Assembly (NCBI GenBank): GCA_002840685.1
Contig: PHBU01000022.1
Span: 1 to 64,000, forward strand
Length of the DNA: 64,000 nucleotides
DNA from: Chloroflexi bacterium HGW-Chloroflexi-6
GTDB taxonomy: Bacteria; Chloroflexota; Anaerolineae; Anaerolineales; Villigracilaceae
Direction: 5' to 3'
Shown here one piece after another: positions 16,651 to 24,477 of this stretch. Within the stretch, counting starts at the first letter, position 1, and each line of letters starts with the position of its first letter. The position numbers and the translations under genes were made by a program. The notes below the pieces were generated by a model that ran no database searches, was not told where the DNA came from, and worked only from the letters and a program-made list of their open reading frames with translations.

Positions 16651-19377
16651 ATGAAAACTCTCTTCATGCAAAGAAAACGCGCCCTGCTCATCATCGCCCT
16701 CGGCCTATTGACCACCCTGCTGGCCTTCGGCATCGTTCTCGCGAACCGCCCGGCCGAGCCCGCCGCCCAGCCTTCGCCGCTGCACCCGTCCGTTGCGCTA
16801 CGCGATGAAGACGGGCTTAATGTGCTCGAAAGCGGCAAGCCGGTTTCAACCATGCAAACCTGCGGCGAATGCCACGACGCAGATTTCATCGTCAGCCACA
16901 GCTTCCACGCCGACCTGGGCCTTTCAGATTACCAGCCCAGCGCCGATTCATGGAACGCCAGCACCGGAACCTTTGGCAAATGGGACCCGCTGACCTATCG
17001 TTATCTCTCGCAGACGGGCGACGAACGCCTCGATCTTTCGACCGCCGAATTTTTGATGGAATACGGCGAACGGGTTCCCGGCGGCGGACCGGCCACCACC
17101 TCCCGCAGCGGGGCCCCGCTGACCAGCCTTAAACCGGACGCGACCAACCCCGAAGCCAGCTTGCTCGACCCGAAGACCGGCCAACCCGTTGGCTGGGACT
17201 GGAAAGAATCGGGCGTGATGGAGATGAACTGTTTCCTGTGTCATCTCAACGCCCCCGATACCGCGGCCCGCGCCGAGCAAATCCGCGCTGGCAAATTCGG
17301 CTGGGCCAATACCGCCACCTTGAATGGCACCGGCATCGTTCAGGCTGAAGGCGAAGGTTGGGCTTACAACCCCGAAGCCTTCAACGAGAACGGCGAACTG
17401 GCCGCCGAGACGATCAACCTGCAAGACCCGACCAATGCCAACTGCGCAGCCTGCCACGGAGTGGCCCACACAGACAACCTGACCCCGCTGACCTACACCG
17501 GCTGCTCGCTCGACGAGTACCAGACCGCCACCACCGGGCAGATCGTCACCCCGCAGAAAATCTCGGCCTCAGGCATGAATATCTCAGGCAAGAACGATCT
17601 GACCTATGCCTGGGACATCCACGCCGAGCGCGCCCTGAAATGCACAGATTGCCACTACGCGCTCAACAATCCGGCCCAGGCCCAGCGCCTGTCGCAAGAC
17701 AACCCCGATCACCTGACCTACGATCCGCGCCGCCTGGAGATCAGCGACTATCTGCTGCGCCCCGATCACAATTTTGCGCGCGGAGAGAGCGCCCAATTCA
17801 ACGTTGCGCCTGACCTGAAAGCGACCATGCGCCGCTGCGACTCGTGTCACGATGCCCAACAGGCCCACGCTGACTGGCTGCCTTATACCGAGCGTCACAT
17901 GCAGGTTTTGGACTGCGAAACCTGCCACATTCCGCAGATGAATGCCCCGGCCATCCAAAGCGCCGACTGGACGGTCATCACCCCGGCTGGCGAGGCCATC
18001 AGCCAATGCCGCGGCGTGGAAGGCGACCCCGACAGCCTGTCGAGCCTGATCACCGGCTTTGCTCCGGTCCTGCTCCAGCGCGAAAACGTGGATGGACATG
18101 CTTCGCTGACAACTTATAACCTGATCACATCCTGGTACTGGGTCTACGAAGATGCCAATGGCAGCACCCGTCCGGTGCGCCTGGCCGACCTGCAAACGGC
18201 TTACCTGCAAAACGGGGCATACAGCTCCGAAACGGTGGCCGCTTTCGATGCGGATGGTAACGGAAAACTCTCAACTGCCGAGCTGCGCATCGATAACGAG
18301 GCCAAGCAAACCTTCGTAGCCGGTAAATTATCCGGCCTCGGGTTGAACAACCCGCGCATCGAGGGCCAGGTACAGCCCTACAGTATCAACCACAACGTTG
18401 TACGCGGTGAAGCAACCGTCAGCGACTGCGAAACCTGCCATAACGCCGAATCGCGCATCACGGCCCCGATGCAACTGGCGTCTTACTCGCCCGGCGGCGT
18501 ACTGCCCGAATTCGTCAACGAGACCAACGTTTCATTTGATGGCGAACTGGTCACGGGTGCGGACGGCTCGCTCTCCTATCATCCGCTCAACGAAAAACGC
18601 GGAGTCTACGTTTTCGGCCATAACCGCGTCAATTGGATCGACTGGTTCGGCGCGCTGGCCTTCGCCGGCACCATCCTGGGTGTGGCCGGGCATGGCACAA
18701 TCCGCTATGTCAACTGGCTCAAACGCTCGAAACACACCGCCCCGACCAAGCGCGTACACATGTACGAAGGCTATGAGCGCTTCTGGCACTGGCTGCAAAC
18801 CGTGACGATCGTTCTGCTGTTGTTCACCGGCCTGATCATTCACCGCCCCGACATCTTTGGCATCTTCTCGTTCCGCTACATGGTCACGGTCCATAATGTC
18901 ATGGCGGCCATCCTGGTGATCAACGCCCTGCTTTCGCTCTTCTGGCACCTGACCACCGGCGAAGTTAAACAATATATCCCCCGCCCGCGCGGATTTTTCG
19001 ACGACGCGATCGTGCAAGTCAAGTTTTATATCGGCGGCATTTTCAAGGGCGAACCGCATCCCTTCGAGAAACGCCGGGACAAGAAGCTGAACCCGCTCCA
19101 ACAGGCAACCTATTTCGGCCTGTTGACGGTCTTGCTGCCGTTGCAGATCATGACCGGCGCGCTGATGTGGGGCGTCCAAACCTTCCCGCAGATTTCGACC
19201 TGGTTCGGCGGCCTGCCGGTCTTGGCCCCCTTCCACAGCCTGGTGGCCTGGCTCTTCAGCGCTTTCATCATCGGCCATGTTTATCTGACCACCACCGGTG
19301 CAACCCCGGTCGAAGCCATGCGCGCCATGGTCACCGGCTGGGAAGAAGTTGAAGCGCACGCAAAAGACGAGGAGTAA
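16651..19377 (+). CDS. Heptaheme cytochrome c fused to a cytochrome b561-type membrane domain
   Basis: 908 residues from the ATG that precedes the signal/anchor MKTLFMQRKRALLII; the frame is open further up but inside the previous gene. Seven CxxCH sites start at Cys71, 194, 265, 331, 396, 422 and 593. An EF-hand-like loop (DADGNGKLSTAE, from residue 533) sits between haems six and seven. From about residue 655 a membrane domain of the hydrogenase/formate dehydrogenase cytochrome b type follows, with RFWHWLQTV, VHNVMAA, LFWHL and PFHSLVAWLF supplying His ligands. Inferred: quinol or quinone exchange linked to the extracytoplasmic octaheme enzyme. The fusion is unusual. Confidence 0.85.
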   Translation: MKTLFMQRKRALLIIALGLLTTLLAFGIVLANRPAEPAAQPSPLHPSVALRDEDGLNVLESGKPVSTMQTCGECHDADFIVSHSFHADLGLSDYQPSADSWNASTGTFGKWDPLTYRYLSQTGDERLDLSTAEFLMEYGERVPGGGPATTSRSGAPLTSLKPDATNPEASLLDPKTGQPVGWDWKESGVMEMNCFLCHLNAPDTAARAEQIRAGKFGWANTATLNGTGIVQAEGEGWAYNPEAFNENGELAAETINLQDPTNANCAACHGVAHTDNLTPLTYTGCSLDEYQTATTGQIVTPQKISASGMNISGKNDLTYAWDIHAERALKCTDCHYALNNPAQAQRLSQDNPDHLTYDPRRLEISDYLLRPDHNFARGESAQFNVAPDLKATMRRCDSCHDAQQAHADWLPYTERHMQVLDCETCHIPQMNAPAIQSADWTVITPAGEAISQCRGVEGDPDSLSSLITGFAPVLLQRENVDGHASLTTYNLITSWYWVYEDANGSTRPVRLADLQTAYLQNGAYSSETVAAFDADGNGKLSTAELRIDNEAKQTFVAGKLSGLGLNNPRIEGQVQPYSINHNVVRGEATVSDCETCHNAESRITAPMQLASYSPGGVLPEFVNETNVSFDGELVTGADGSLSYHPLNEKRGVYVFGHNRVNWIDWFGALAFAGTILGVAGHGTIRYVNWLKRSKHTAPTKRVHMYEGYERFWHWLQTVTIVLLLFTGLIIHRPDIFGIFSFRYMVTVHNVMAAILVINALLSLFWHLTTGEVKQYIPRPRGFFDDAIVQVKFYIGGIFKGEPHPFEKRRDKKLNPLQQATYFGLLTVLLPLQIMTGALMWGVQTFPQISTWFGGLPVLAPFHSLVAWLFSAFIIGHVYLTTTGATPVEAMRAMVTGWEEVEAHAKDEE

Positions 19378-19379
19378 GA

Positions 19380-19961
19380 ATGACAATCGCAACCAAAACC
19401 CCTAAAAAATCTTTTGACTGGCAACCCATCAAAAACTTTCTATTTCATCGCCCCACAAAGAATTACGTCCACCCCTACCTGGGAGGTTTTCTGCTCGGCC
19501 TGGTGCTGTTCGGGGCCTTCTTCCTGACCGGTAACGGGCTGGGAGCCTCGGGCGGGCTCAACCGCCTGATTGTGGCCGTGCAGGATGTGTTCGCTCCGGC
19601 CCATGTTGACAACAACCCCTACCTGCTCAAAATGGCTGGCGGCGACAAAAACCCGCTTGACGATTGGATCATCCCGATGATCTTTGGCTCGGCCCTCGGC
19701 GGATTTTTCGGCGGCTGGCAAAACGGACGTCTGAAATTCGAAACCAACAAAGGTCCGCAAATCTCGAACCGTATGCGCTGGGCAATGGCTTTCCTGGGCG
19801 GCGCGATCATGGGCTACGGAGCGCGCATGGCGCGCGGCTGTACCAGCGGCCTGGCGCTTTCAGGCGGCGCGGTACTTTCGGTCGGCGCCTGGGCTTTTAT
19901 GTTCTCAGTCTTCGGCGGGGCCTATATGCTGGCCTATTTCGTCCGCAAATTGTGGCTTTAG
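19380..19961 (+). CDS. YeeE/YedE-family transporter, first half-protein
   Basis: 193 residues with about four to five membrane segments. The motif MARGCTSGLALSGGA holds the conserved Cys of YeeE/YedE proteins; the family includes the thiosulfate channel TsuA, in which such cysteines relay the substrate. It is about half the usual length and is followed after 12 bases by a second YeeE half, so the two probably assemble as one transporter, as in PmpA/PmpB pairs. A GAGGAG site overlaps the end of the upstream cytochrome gene. Substrate (thiosulfate or a related sulfur species) is inferred from family and neighbours. Confidence 0.85.
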   Translation: MTIATKTPKKSFDWQPIKNFLFHRPTKNYVHPYLGGFLLGLVLFGAFFLTGNGLGASGGLNRLIVAVQDVFAPAHVDNNPYLLKMAGGDKNPLDDWIIPMIFGSALGGFFGGWQNGRLKFETNKGPQISNRMRWAMAFLGGAIMGYGARMARGCTSGLALSGGAVLSVGAWAFMFSVFGGAYMLAYFVRKLWL

Positions 19962-19973
19962 CAGGAGAACAAC

Positions 19974-21263
19974 ATGGAATATCCATTTCCTCTTCAAATT
20001 TTACAAACCGTCAGCGCCGCCAACCCGTGGACTTACGTTGTCTTTGGCGTGATCGGCTTCTTCTTCGGCTACGTGCTCGAAATCTCGGGCTTCGGCAATT
20101 CGAAAAAACTGGCCGCACAGTTCTACTTCCGTGAGCTGACCGTGCTCAAGGTTATGTTCGGGGCCATCGTGACCGCCATGGTGCTGCTTTTCACCATGAT
20201 CGGCCTGGGCGTGGTCAACTTCAGCCTGGTCTGGGTCAACCCCACCTACCTGTGGAGCGGCATCGTCGGCGGCCTGATCATGGGCGTCGGCTTCATTGTC
20301 GGCGGATTTTGCCCCGGCACCTCGCTCGTCTCGGCTTTCACCGGAAAAATCGACGGGATCTTCTTCGTCCTGGGCGTGATGGCCGGCATCTTTGCCTTTG
20401 GCGAAACCGAATGGTTATACGACTACTGGTGGCAAACCTCCGGCTACCTGGGGCGCTTCACCATCATGGACTGGCTCAACCTGCCGAATGGCGTGGTTGT
20501 GACTATCATCGTCGCCATGGCACTCTTCATGTTCTGGGGCGGGGAACACCTGGAACGTATTTTCGGCAATCGCGACCTGAGCAAAGAACCCAAAGCGCGC
20601 GTCTATGGCGCGGTTGCGCTCTTCACCGTTGCCCTGGGCGTGATCGTGATCGGTACCCCCAGCGTTGAACAAAAATACAGCCGGACCTTCTTCACCCGCG
20701 AGATCGGCATCGAAGGCGCCAGCATCAAAATCAGCGCAGACGAATTGCTCAACAAACGCCTGGCGCAAGCCTCCCCGGCCGAGGTTTACAAGACCATGTT
20801 CGACAACGCATTGGTCACCGTCCTGCTCGATGTGCGCTCGGAAGGCGAATACAACCTGTATCACATCAACAACGCCCTCAATGTGCCGCTGGCGCAAGTC
20901 CCAACCGTTGTTCCGCAACTGCTGGCCAGGCATAGCCCAAATACGATCTATTTTGTGATGAGCAACGATGAAGAAGCTGCCACCCAGGCCTGGAAAATGC
21001 TGGTCGGCAGCGGCGTCGGCAATGTTTACATCCTTGAAGGCGGCGTCAACAACTGGATCGCATTCTTTGGCGTGGATGACCCCGAGATCAAACCAGTTTT
21101 GGCAGATTTCGCAGCCGATGAACTGCATTACCAGTTCCCGGCGGCACTCGGGTCACGCTACGCTTCCTGCTACCCCGACCCGCAAGAGTATGAAGAACTG
21201 GAATACGAACCTGTCATCAAACTCGAACTGAAACGCGACAAAAGCGGCGGCGGCTGCGGGTAA
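19974..21263 (+). CDS. YeeE/YedE-family transporter fused to a Cys-less rhodanese domain
   Basis: 429 residues. The first ~240 residues carry membrane segments and GGFCPGTSLVSAFTGKIDG, the second Cys motif of the YeeE family. A rhodanese-like domain follows (about 280-370): LLDVRSEGEYNLYHINNALNVPL and VYILEGGVNNWI are clear. However, where active rhodaneses have CxxGxR the sequence reads FVMSNDEEAA, so the sulfur-accepting Cys is missing. The tail contains SCYPDPQEY and ends GGGCG, two Cys that might bind sulfur or metal. It is the last gene of the cytochrome operon. The rhodanese fold probably binds rather than transfers sulfur. Confidence 0.85.
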   Translation: MEYPFPLQILQTVSAANPWTYVVFGVIGFFFGYVLEISGFGNSKKLAAQFYFRELTVLKVMFGAIVTAMVLLFTMIGLGVVNFSLVWVNPTYLWSGIVGGLIMGVGFIVGGFCPGTSLVSAFTGKIDGIFFVLGVMAGIFAFGETEWLYDYWWQTSGYLGRFTIMDWLNLPNGVVVTIIVAMALFMFWGGEHLERIFGNRDLSKEPKARVYGAVALFTVALGVIVIGTPSVEQKYSRTFFTREIGIEGASIKISADELLNKRLAQASPAEVYKTMFDNALVTVLLDVRSEGEYNLYHINNALNVPLAQVPTVVPQLLARHSPNTIYFVMSNDEEAATQAWKMLVGSGVGNVYILEGGVNNWIAFFGVDDPEIKPVLADFAADELHYQFPAALGSRYASCYPDPQEYEELEYEPVIKLELKRDKSGGGCG

Positions 21264-21277
21264 AAATCAAAACAAAA

Positions 21278-21331
21278 AAGGACACCAAGAGCACAAGGGA
21301 AAATTAAAACCTTCGTGCCCTTGGTGTCCTT
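21278..21331. terminator. Bidirectional hairpin between convergent genes
   Basis: Arms 21278-21298 and 21310-21331 with two mismatches. The right arm carries CCTTGGTGTCCTTCGTG, a sequence type common as dispersed intergenic repeats in environmental genomes. It separates the convergent YeeE-rhodanese and SDR genes. Confidence 0.75.
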
Positions 21332-21348
21332 CGTGTTTAAAAGCTTTT

Positions 21349-22122
21349 CTACAACGTGCCCTTCACCATACCGCCATCCACAGTCAGCATCACGCCGGTG
21401 ATGTAACTGGCTGCCGGTGAAACCAGGAAAACCGCCGGTTTGGCAAACTCTTCAGGGCGCGCCATGCGTCCGAACGGCGACTCGGCCATCTGCTTGCGGA
21501 TCTCTTCATCAACGGTCGTACCATTCTGCCCGGCACGAAAAGTCATCAACTCGGTCACACGCTCGGTCTCCGTCCAACCCGGCAAAATCGAGTTAAAGCG
21601 GATGCCATCCTTGCCCAGTTCCAGCGCCAGGGTCTTGGTCAAACCCACCGTAGCCGCGCGAATACTATTCGACAGCACCAGGTTCGGGATCGGCTGCTTG
21701 ACCGAGTACGAAGTGATCGTCAGCACCGCAGCCGCCTGCGAGCGGCGCAAATGCGGCAGAGCCGCCCGGATCAAGCGTACATGGCTCATCAGTGAAAGAT
21801 CGAGCGCCTTTTCCCAGGCCGCATCGTCGAAAGATTCGAACGCGCCCGAAGGCGGTCCCCCGGCATTGGTGATCAGAATGTCCAACCCACCCAGGCTTTC
21901 GACCGTCTCGGCGACTACTCGCTCGGCCGCGCCGGATTCGGTTATATCCGCAGCGACCGCAACGCCCCCCAGCCTGTCTGCCGCCACGCGAAGTTTATCA
22001 ACGCTGCGACTGTTAAGCGCAACCCGCGCACCCTCGGCCGCCAGCGCCTGTGCCGTGGCAAACCCCAATCCGCGTGAAGCCCCGGTGACCAGGGCCCGCA
22101 AACCACTCAATCCCAAATCCAT
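21349..22122 (-). CDS. SDR-family oxidoreductase with altered catalytic residues
   Basis: 257 residues, classical short-chain dehydrogenase/reductase length. The cofactor loop TGASRGLGFA and NAGGPPSG are clear, as is the C-terminal VDGGM. The active site is unusual: after the catalytic-position Ser (TITS), the expected Tyr-x-x-x-Lys 13 residues later reads SNSIR, so Tyr is Ser and Lys is Arg. A known FabG-like branch shows this pattern. NAD(P) binding is likely; whether it catalyses redox chemistry by another mechanism is open. It ends at a terminator shared with the converging sulfur operon. Confidence 0.85.
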   Translation of the reverse strand: MDLGLSGLRALVTGASRGLGFATAQALAAEGARVALNSRSVDKLRVAADRLGGVAVAADITESGAAERVVAETVESLGGLDILITNAGGPPSGAFESFDDAAWEKALDLSLMSHVRLIRAALPHLRRSQAAAVLTITSYSVKQPIPNLVLSNSIRAATVGLTKTLALELGKDGIRFNSILPGWTETERVTELMTFRAGQNGTTVDEEIRKQMAESPFGRMARPEEFAKPAVFLVSPAASYITGVMLTVDGGMVKGTL

Positions 22123-22158
22123 AGCGCCTCCAATAAAAAACGACTGACCGAACTGCGG

Positions 22159-22443
22159 TTATTCGAGTATCGTGATTTTTGTATCCCAGACATCTCCATC
22201 CGTCCAGTGCGCCTCAACCCAACGGCGGACCGTTTCGAGCGCTGCCTGCAAAAAAGCCGCATCGTTGCCGATCATGGCGCAGGCGATCAGGCTTTCGCTC
22301 CATTTGTCGTTCAAACCAACCTCAGCCACCGAAACGTTAAACTCGCGGTGCAAACGGCTGATAAGCGGCTTGATAAAACCTCGCTTCTCTTTGAGCGAAG
22401 CACAACCGGGTATATACAGGTGAAAAGTGAGGGTGGCGATCAT
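22159..22443 (-). CDS. DUF503 (YlxP-like) protein
   Basis: 94 residues with LYIPGCASLKEKRGFIKPLI, the N-terminal signature of DUF503, a small ferredoxin-like fold. Bacillus YlxP belongs here and is encoded near ribosome-maturation genes, but the exact role is unknown. In this genome it stands between glutaredoxin-like genes and the SDR gene rather than beside rbfA. A 12-bp hairpin lies 10 bases before its start codon. Confidence 0.85.
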   Translation of the reverse strand: MIATLTFHLYIPGCASLKEKRGFIKPLISRLHREFNVSVAEVGLNDKWSESLIACAMIGNDAAFLQAALETVRRWVEAHWTDGDVWDTKITILE

Positions 22444-22453
22444 ATTTTACAAA

Positions 22454-22483
22454 CATCGCCATAGCGATTGGGCTATGGCGATG
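22454..22483 (-). terminator. Hairpin between glutaredoxin-like and DUF503 genes
   Basis: 12-bp perfect stem (22454-22465 / 22472-22483), 6-nt loop. On the minus strand it is followed by TTTGT, a weak U-run, so it may end the glutaredoxin transcript or act as a leader structure for DUF503. Confidence 0.6.
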
Positions 22484-22504
22484 AGCAGCAGAAAACAAAT
22501 TCGG

Positions 22505-22774
22505 TTACAGGCTTTTTAATTTGGCGGTCAGTTCATCTTCCCGCGACTCAACCAGCACGCTGCCATCCGGAAAAACGATGGTCGGCACTGAACGATTGCC
22601 GCGGTTAAGTTCCTTTACAAAAGCCTCTGCCCGCACATCGAGATCGATGTCGATATCTTCGTAGCCGGTTTCCATCTGAGAAAAAACACGCCGCGCGCGG
22701 CGGCAATCGCCGCACCAGGAGGTTCCATACAAAATGATCTTGCTAGGGGTACGGGAATACAGGTCAGAACTCAT
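22505..22774 (-). CDS. Glutaredoxin-like protein (CGDC)
   Basis: 89 residues, thioredoxin fold with active site TSWCGDCRRARR near residue 20 and cis-Pro region SVPTIVFPDGS. The CxxC pair implies thiol-disulfide exchange; the closest known class is the mycoredoxin/NrdH-like group, which uses mycothiol or thioredoxin reductase. It begins 2 bases after the stop of a paralogue with which it shares the same layout, so the two are co-expressed and arose by duplication. Partner and substrate unknown. Confidence 0.85.
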   Translation of the reverse strand: MSSDLYSRTPSKIILYGTSWCGDCRRARRVFSQMETGYEDIDIDLDVRAEAFVKELNRGNRSVPTIVFPDGSVLVESREDELTAKLKSL

Positions 22775-22776
22775 AC

Positions 22777-23040
22777 TTAAGAAGACTCCAATTTATCCGC
22801 CAGTTCAGGGTCGGTTGGCTCGACCATCAGCGTCCCATCTGGGAAAACAATGGTTGGGATTTTTACACGCCGGGTCAATTTTTCGATGAAGAGAAATGCC
22901 TCGTTATCCCTGCCGATATCCACGAGCACATAGGCAACTTTTCTGTCATCCAGCATTTTTTTTGTGCGCTTGCAATCGGGACACCAACTGGCGCTAAAAA
23001 CTGTGATCTTCTCAGGAAATTTGCTATATTTTTCGCTCAT
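22777..23040 (-). CDS. Glutaredoxin-like protein (CPDC)
   Basis: 87 residues with SASWCPDCKRTKK near residue 20 and KIPTIVFPDGT at the cis-Pro loop. The active site CPDC differs from the neighbour's CGDC, which should shift redox potential or partner choice. First gene of the pair; a GAGGGAG ribosome site and, further upstream, a minus-strand TATAAT (23063-23068) fit transcription from the 85-base space shared with the divergent lipoprotein gene. Confidence 0.85.
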   Translation of the reverse strand: MSEKYSKFPEKITVFSASWCPDCKRTKKMLDDRKVAYVLVDIGRDNEAFLFIEKLTRRVKIPTIVFPDGTLMVEPTDPELADKLESS

Positions 23041-23125
23041 ACAAGCCTTCTCCCTCAGCCAAATTATACCCGAAATACATATCCGCCGGTATCCATGTTA
23101 TCATTTTTTCAATACGGAGGATCTT

Positions 23126-24409
23126 ATGACAAAGACAATTGCCCTGCTCACCCTGCTGCTGGCTTCCCTGGCTTGCAGCCTGCCTTTTGCCAATTCGACC
23201 CCAGATGCAGCCGAACCAACCCTGGATTTATCAACCTTGGTGGCCGAAAACCTGACCGCTGCGGCTGCCGAGGCTCCGACCGCCGCTCCCGTAGCCGCCG
23301 ACACCCCGACCCCCGAGCCTGCCCCCACCAACCTGCACATCGTCTACGCCCGAAGCGGGAACCTGGTGCTGTGGCGTGAATCTGATGCGCCGCTTTCCCT
23401 GACCTCGAGCGGGCTGGATGAAGCCCCCATCATCAGCGATGACGGTCAGGTGATCGCCTTCCTGCGCAACGGAGAACTGCACTCCGTCCGCGCCGATGGC
23501 AGCGGTGAACGCCTGCTCATCAGCCAGGCCTACATGGACAGCTTCCGCGCGGCCGATGTGCTCTCGGTGCGCCTGCTCGAGTTTGATTTTGCCCCCGCTT
23601 CGCACGAGGTTTATTTCAGCCTGCTCGGCGAAACCGAAGCCTTCCCCATGCACCTGAACGATTTGCAGCGCGTCAACGCTGATTCTGGCGCGATCAACAT
23701 CGTTCTACCCGCCGGTTCGGGCGGTGGCGACTGGACTTTTTCCCCGGACCGTCAGTGGCTGGCGTTGGCCCAATCCAACCAGATCCGGGTCATGCGCCCT
23801 GACGGCACTCAAGACCGGGTGATCTTTAAATTCAAAATGGTATCGACTTACAGCGAATGGTTCTACTTCCCGCAGGTAGTCTGGCGCAACGATTCAGTGG
23901 GTCTGTATACCGTCATCCCCGCTTCGGCAATTCTCGAAAACCCATCTGAGCCGACCCGTTATTTCTATATCCCGTTGACGGGCGAAGCGGCCAAACTGGC
24001 CGAATTCGCGGCCGCGCCGGTCTGGCAGAGCTTTCCGTTCATTTCACCAGACGGCATCAAGGTTGCCTATGTGCGCGAAAGCGGCGGGACGCAATCCCTG
24101 CACGTGATCGACGCCAGCACCGCCGACCGGGTTTACACCTCCGCCCCGGCCCTTGCCATCCGCGGTTGGAATCCCGACTCAGAGCGGGTCATTTACCATG
24201 CCGACGACCCGCTAATTGTCAATATCCTGGCCTTTGGGGCGGCGCCCGTCCGCATCAGCGAAAGCGGATCATTTTCTGGTCTGCAATGGGTTTCACCAGA
24301 AAAATATCTCTTCCTGAACGGGGAAGAGCTGCGCCTGCGGCTGCTCCCCGCAGCCAGCACGATCATCGAAAACGGCGTCAGCGGCTATGATTTTGCGTTG
24401 GTCCCGTAA
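23126..24409 (+). CDS. Lipoprotein with TolB-like beta-propeller repeats
   Basis: 427 residues from the ATG with a CGGAGG site. Lipobox LASLACS, then a long Ala/Pro/Thr linker. The domain shows repeated blade-like segments: IVYARSGNLVLW, IISDDGQVIAFLRNGELHSVRADGSGE (split), WTFSPDRQWLALAQSNQIRVMRPDG and FISPDGIKVAYVRESGG, as in WD40-like PD40/TolB propellers. Likely an exposed protein-binding scaffold; no enzymatic residues seen. The gene is monocistronic or ends before the MerR gene. Confidence 0.75.
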   Translation: MTKTIALLTLLLASLACSLPFANSTPDAAEPTLDLSTLVAENLTAAAAEAPTAAPVAADTPTPEPAPTNLHIVYARSGNLVLWRESDAPLSLTSSGLDEAPIISDDGQVIAFLRNGELHSVRADGSGERLLISQAYMDSFRAADVLSVRLLEFDFAPASHEVYFSLLGETEAFPMHLNDLQRVNADSGAINIVLPAGSGGGDWTFSPDRQWLALAQSNQIRVMRPDGTQDRVIFKFKMVSTYSEWFYFPQVVWRNDSVGLYTVIPASAILENPSEPTRYFYIPLTGEAAKLAEFAAAPVWQSFPFISPDGIKVAYVRESGGTQSLHVIDASTADRVYTSAPALAIRGWNPDSERVIYHADDPLIVNILAFGAAPVRISESGSFSGLQWVSPEKYLFLNGEELRLRLLPAASTIIENGVSGYDFALVP

Positions 24410-24477
24410 CAACCAAACCCTTGACTCTCCCTTTGCTGGAGGTTGTATAACATGCGTAAGAATTGGAGAACAGATAA

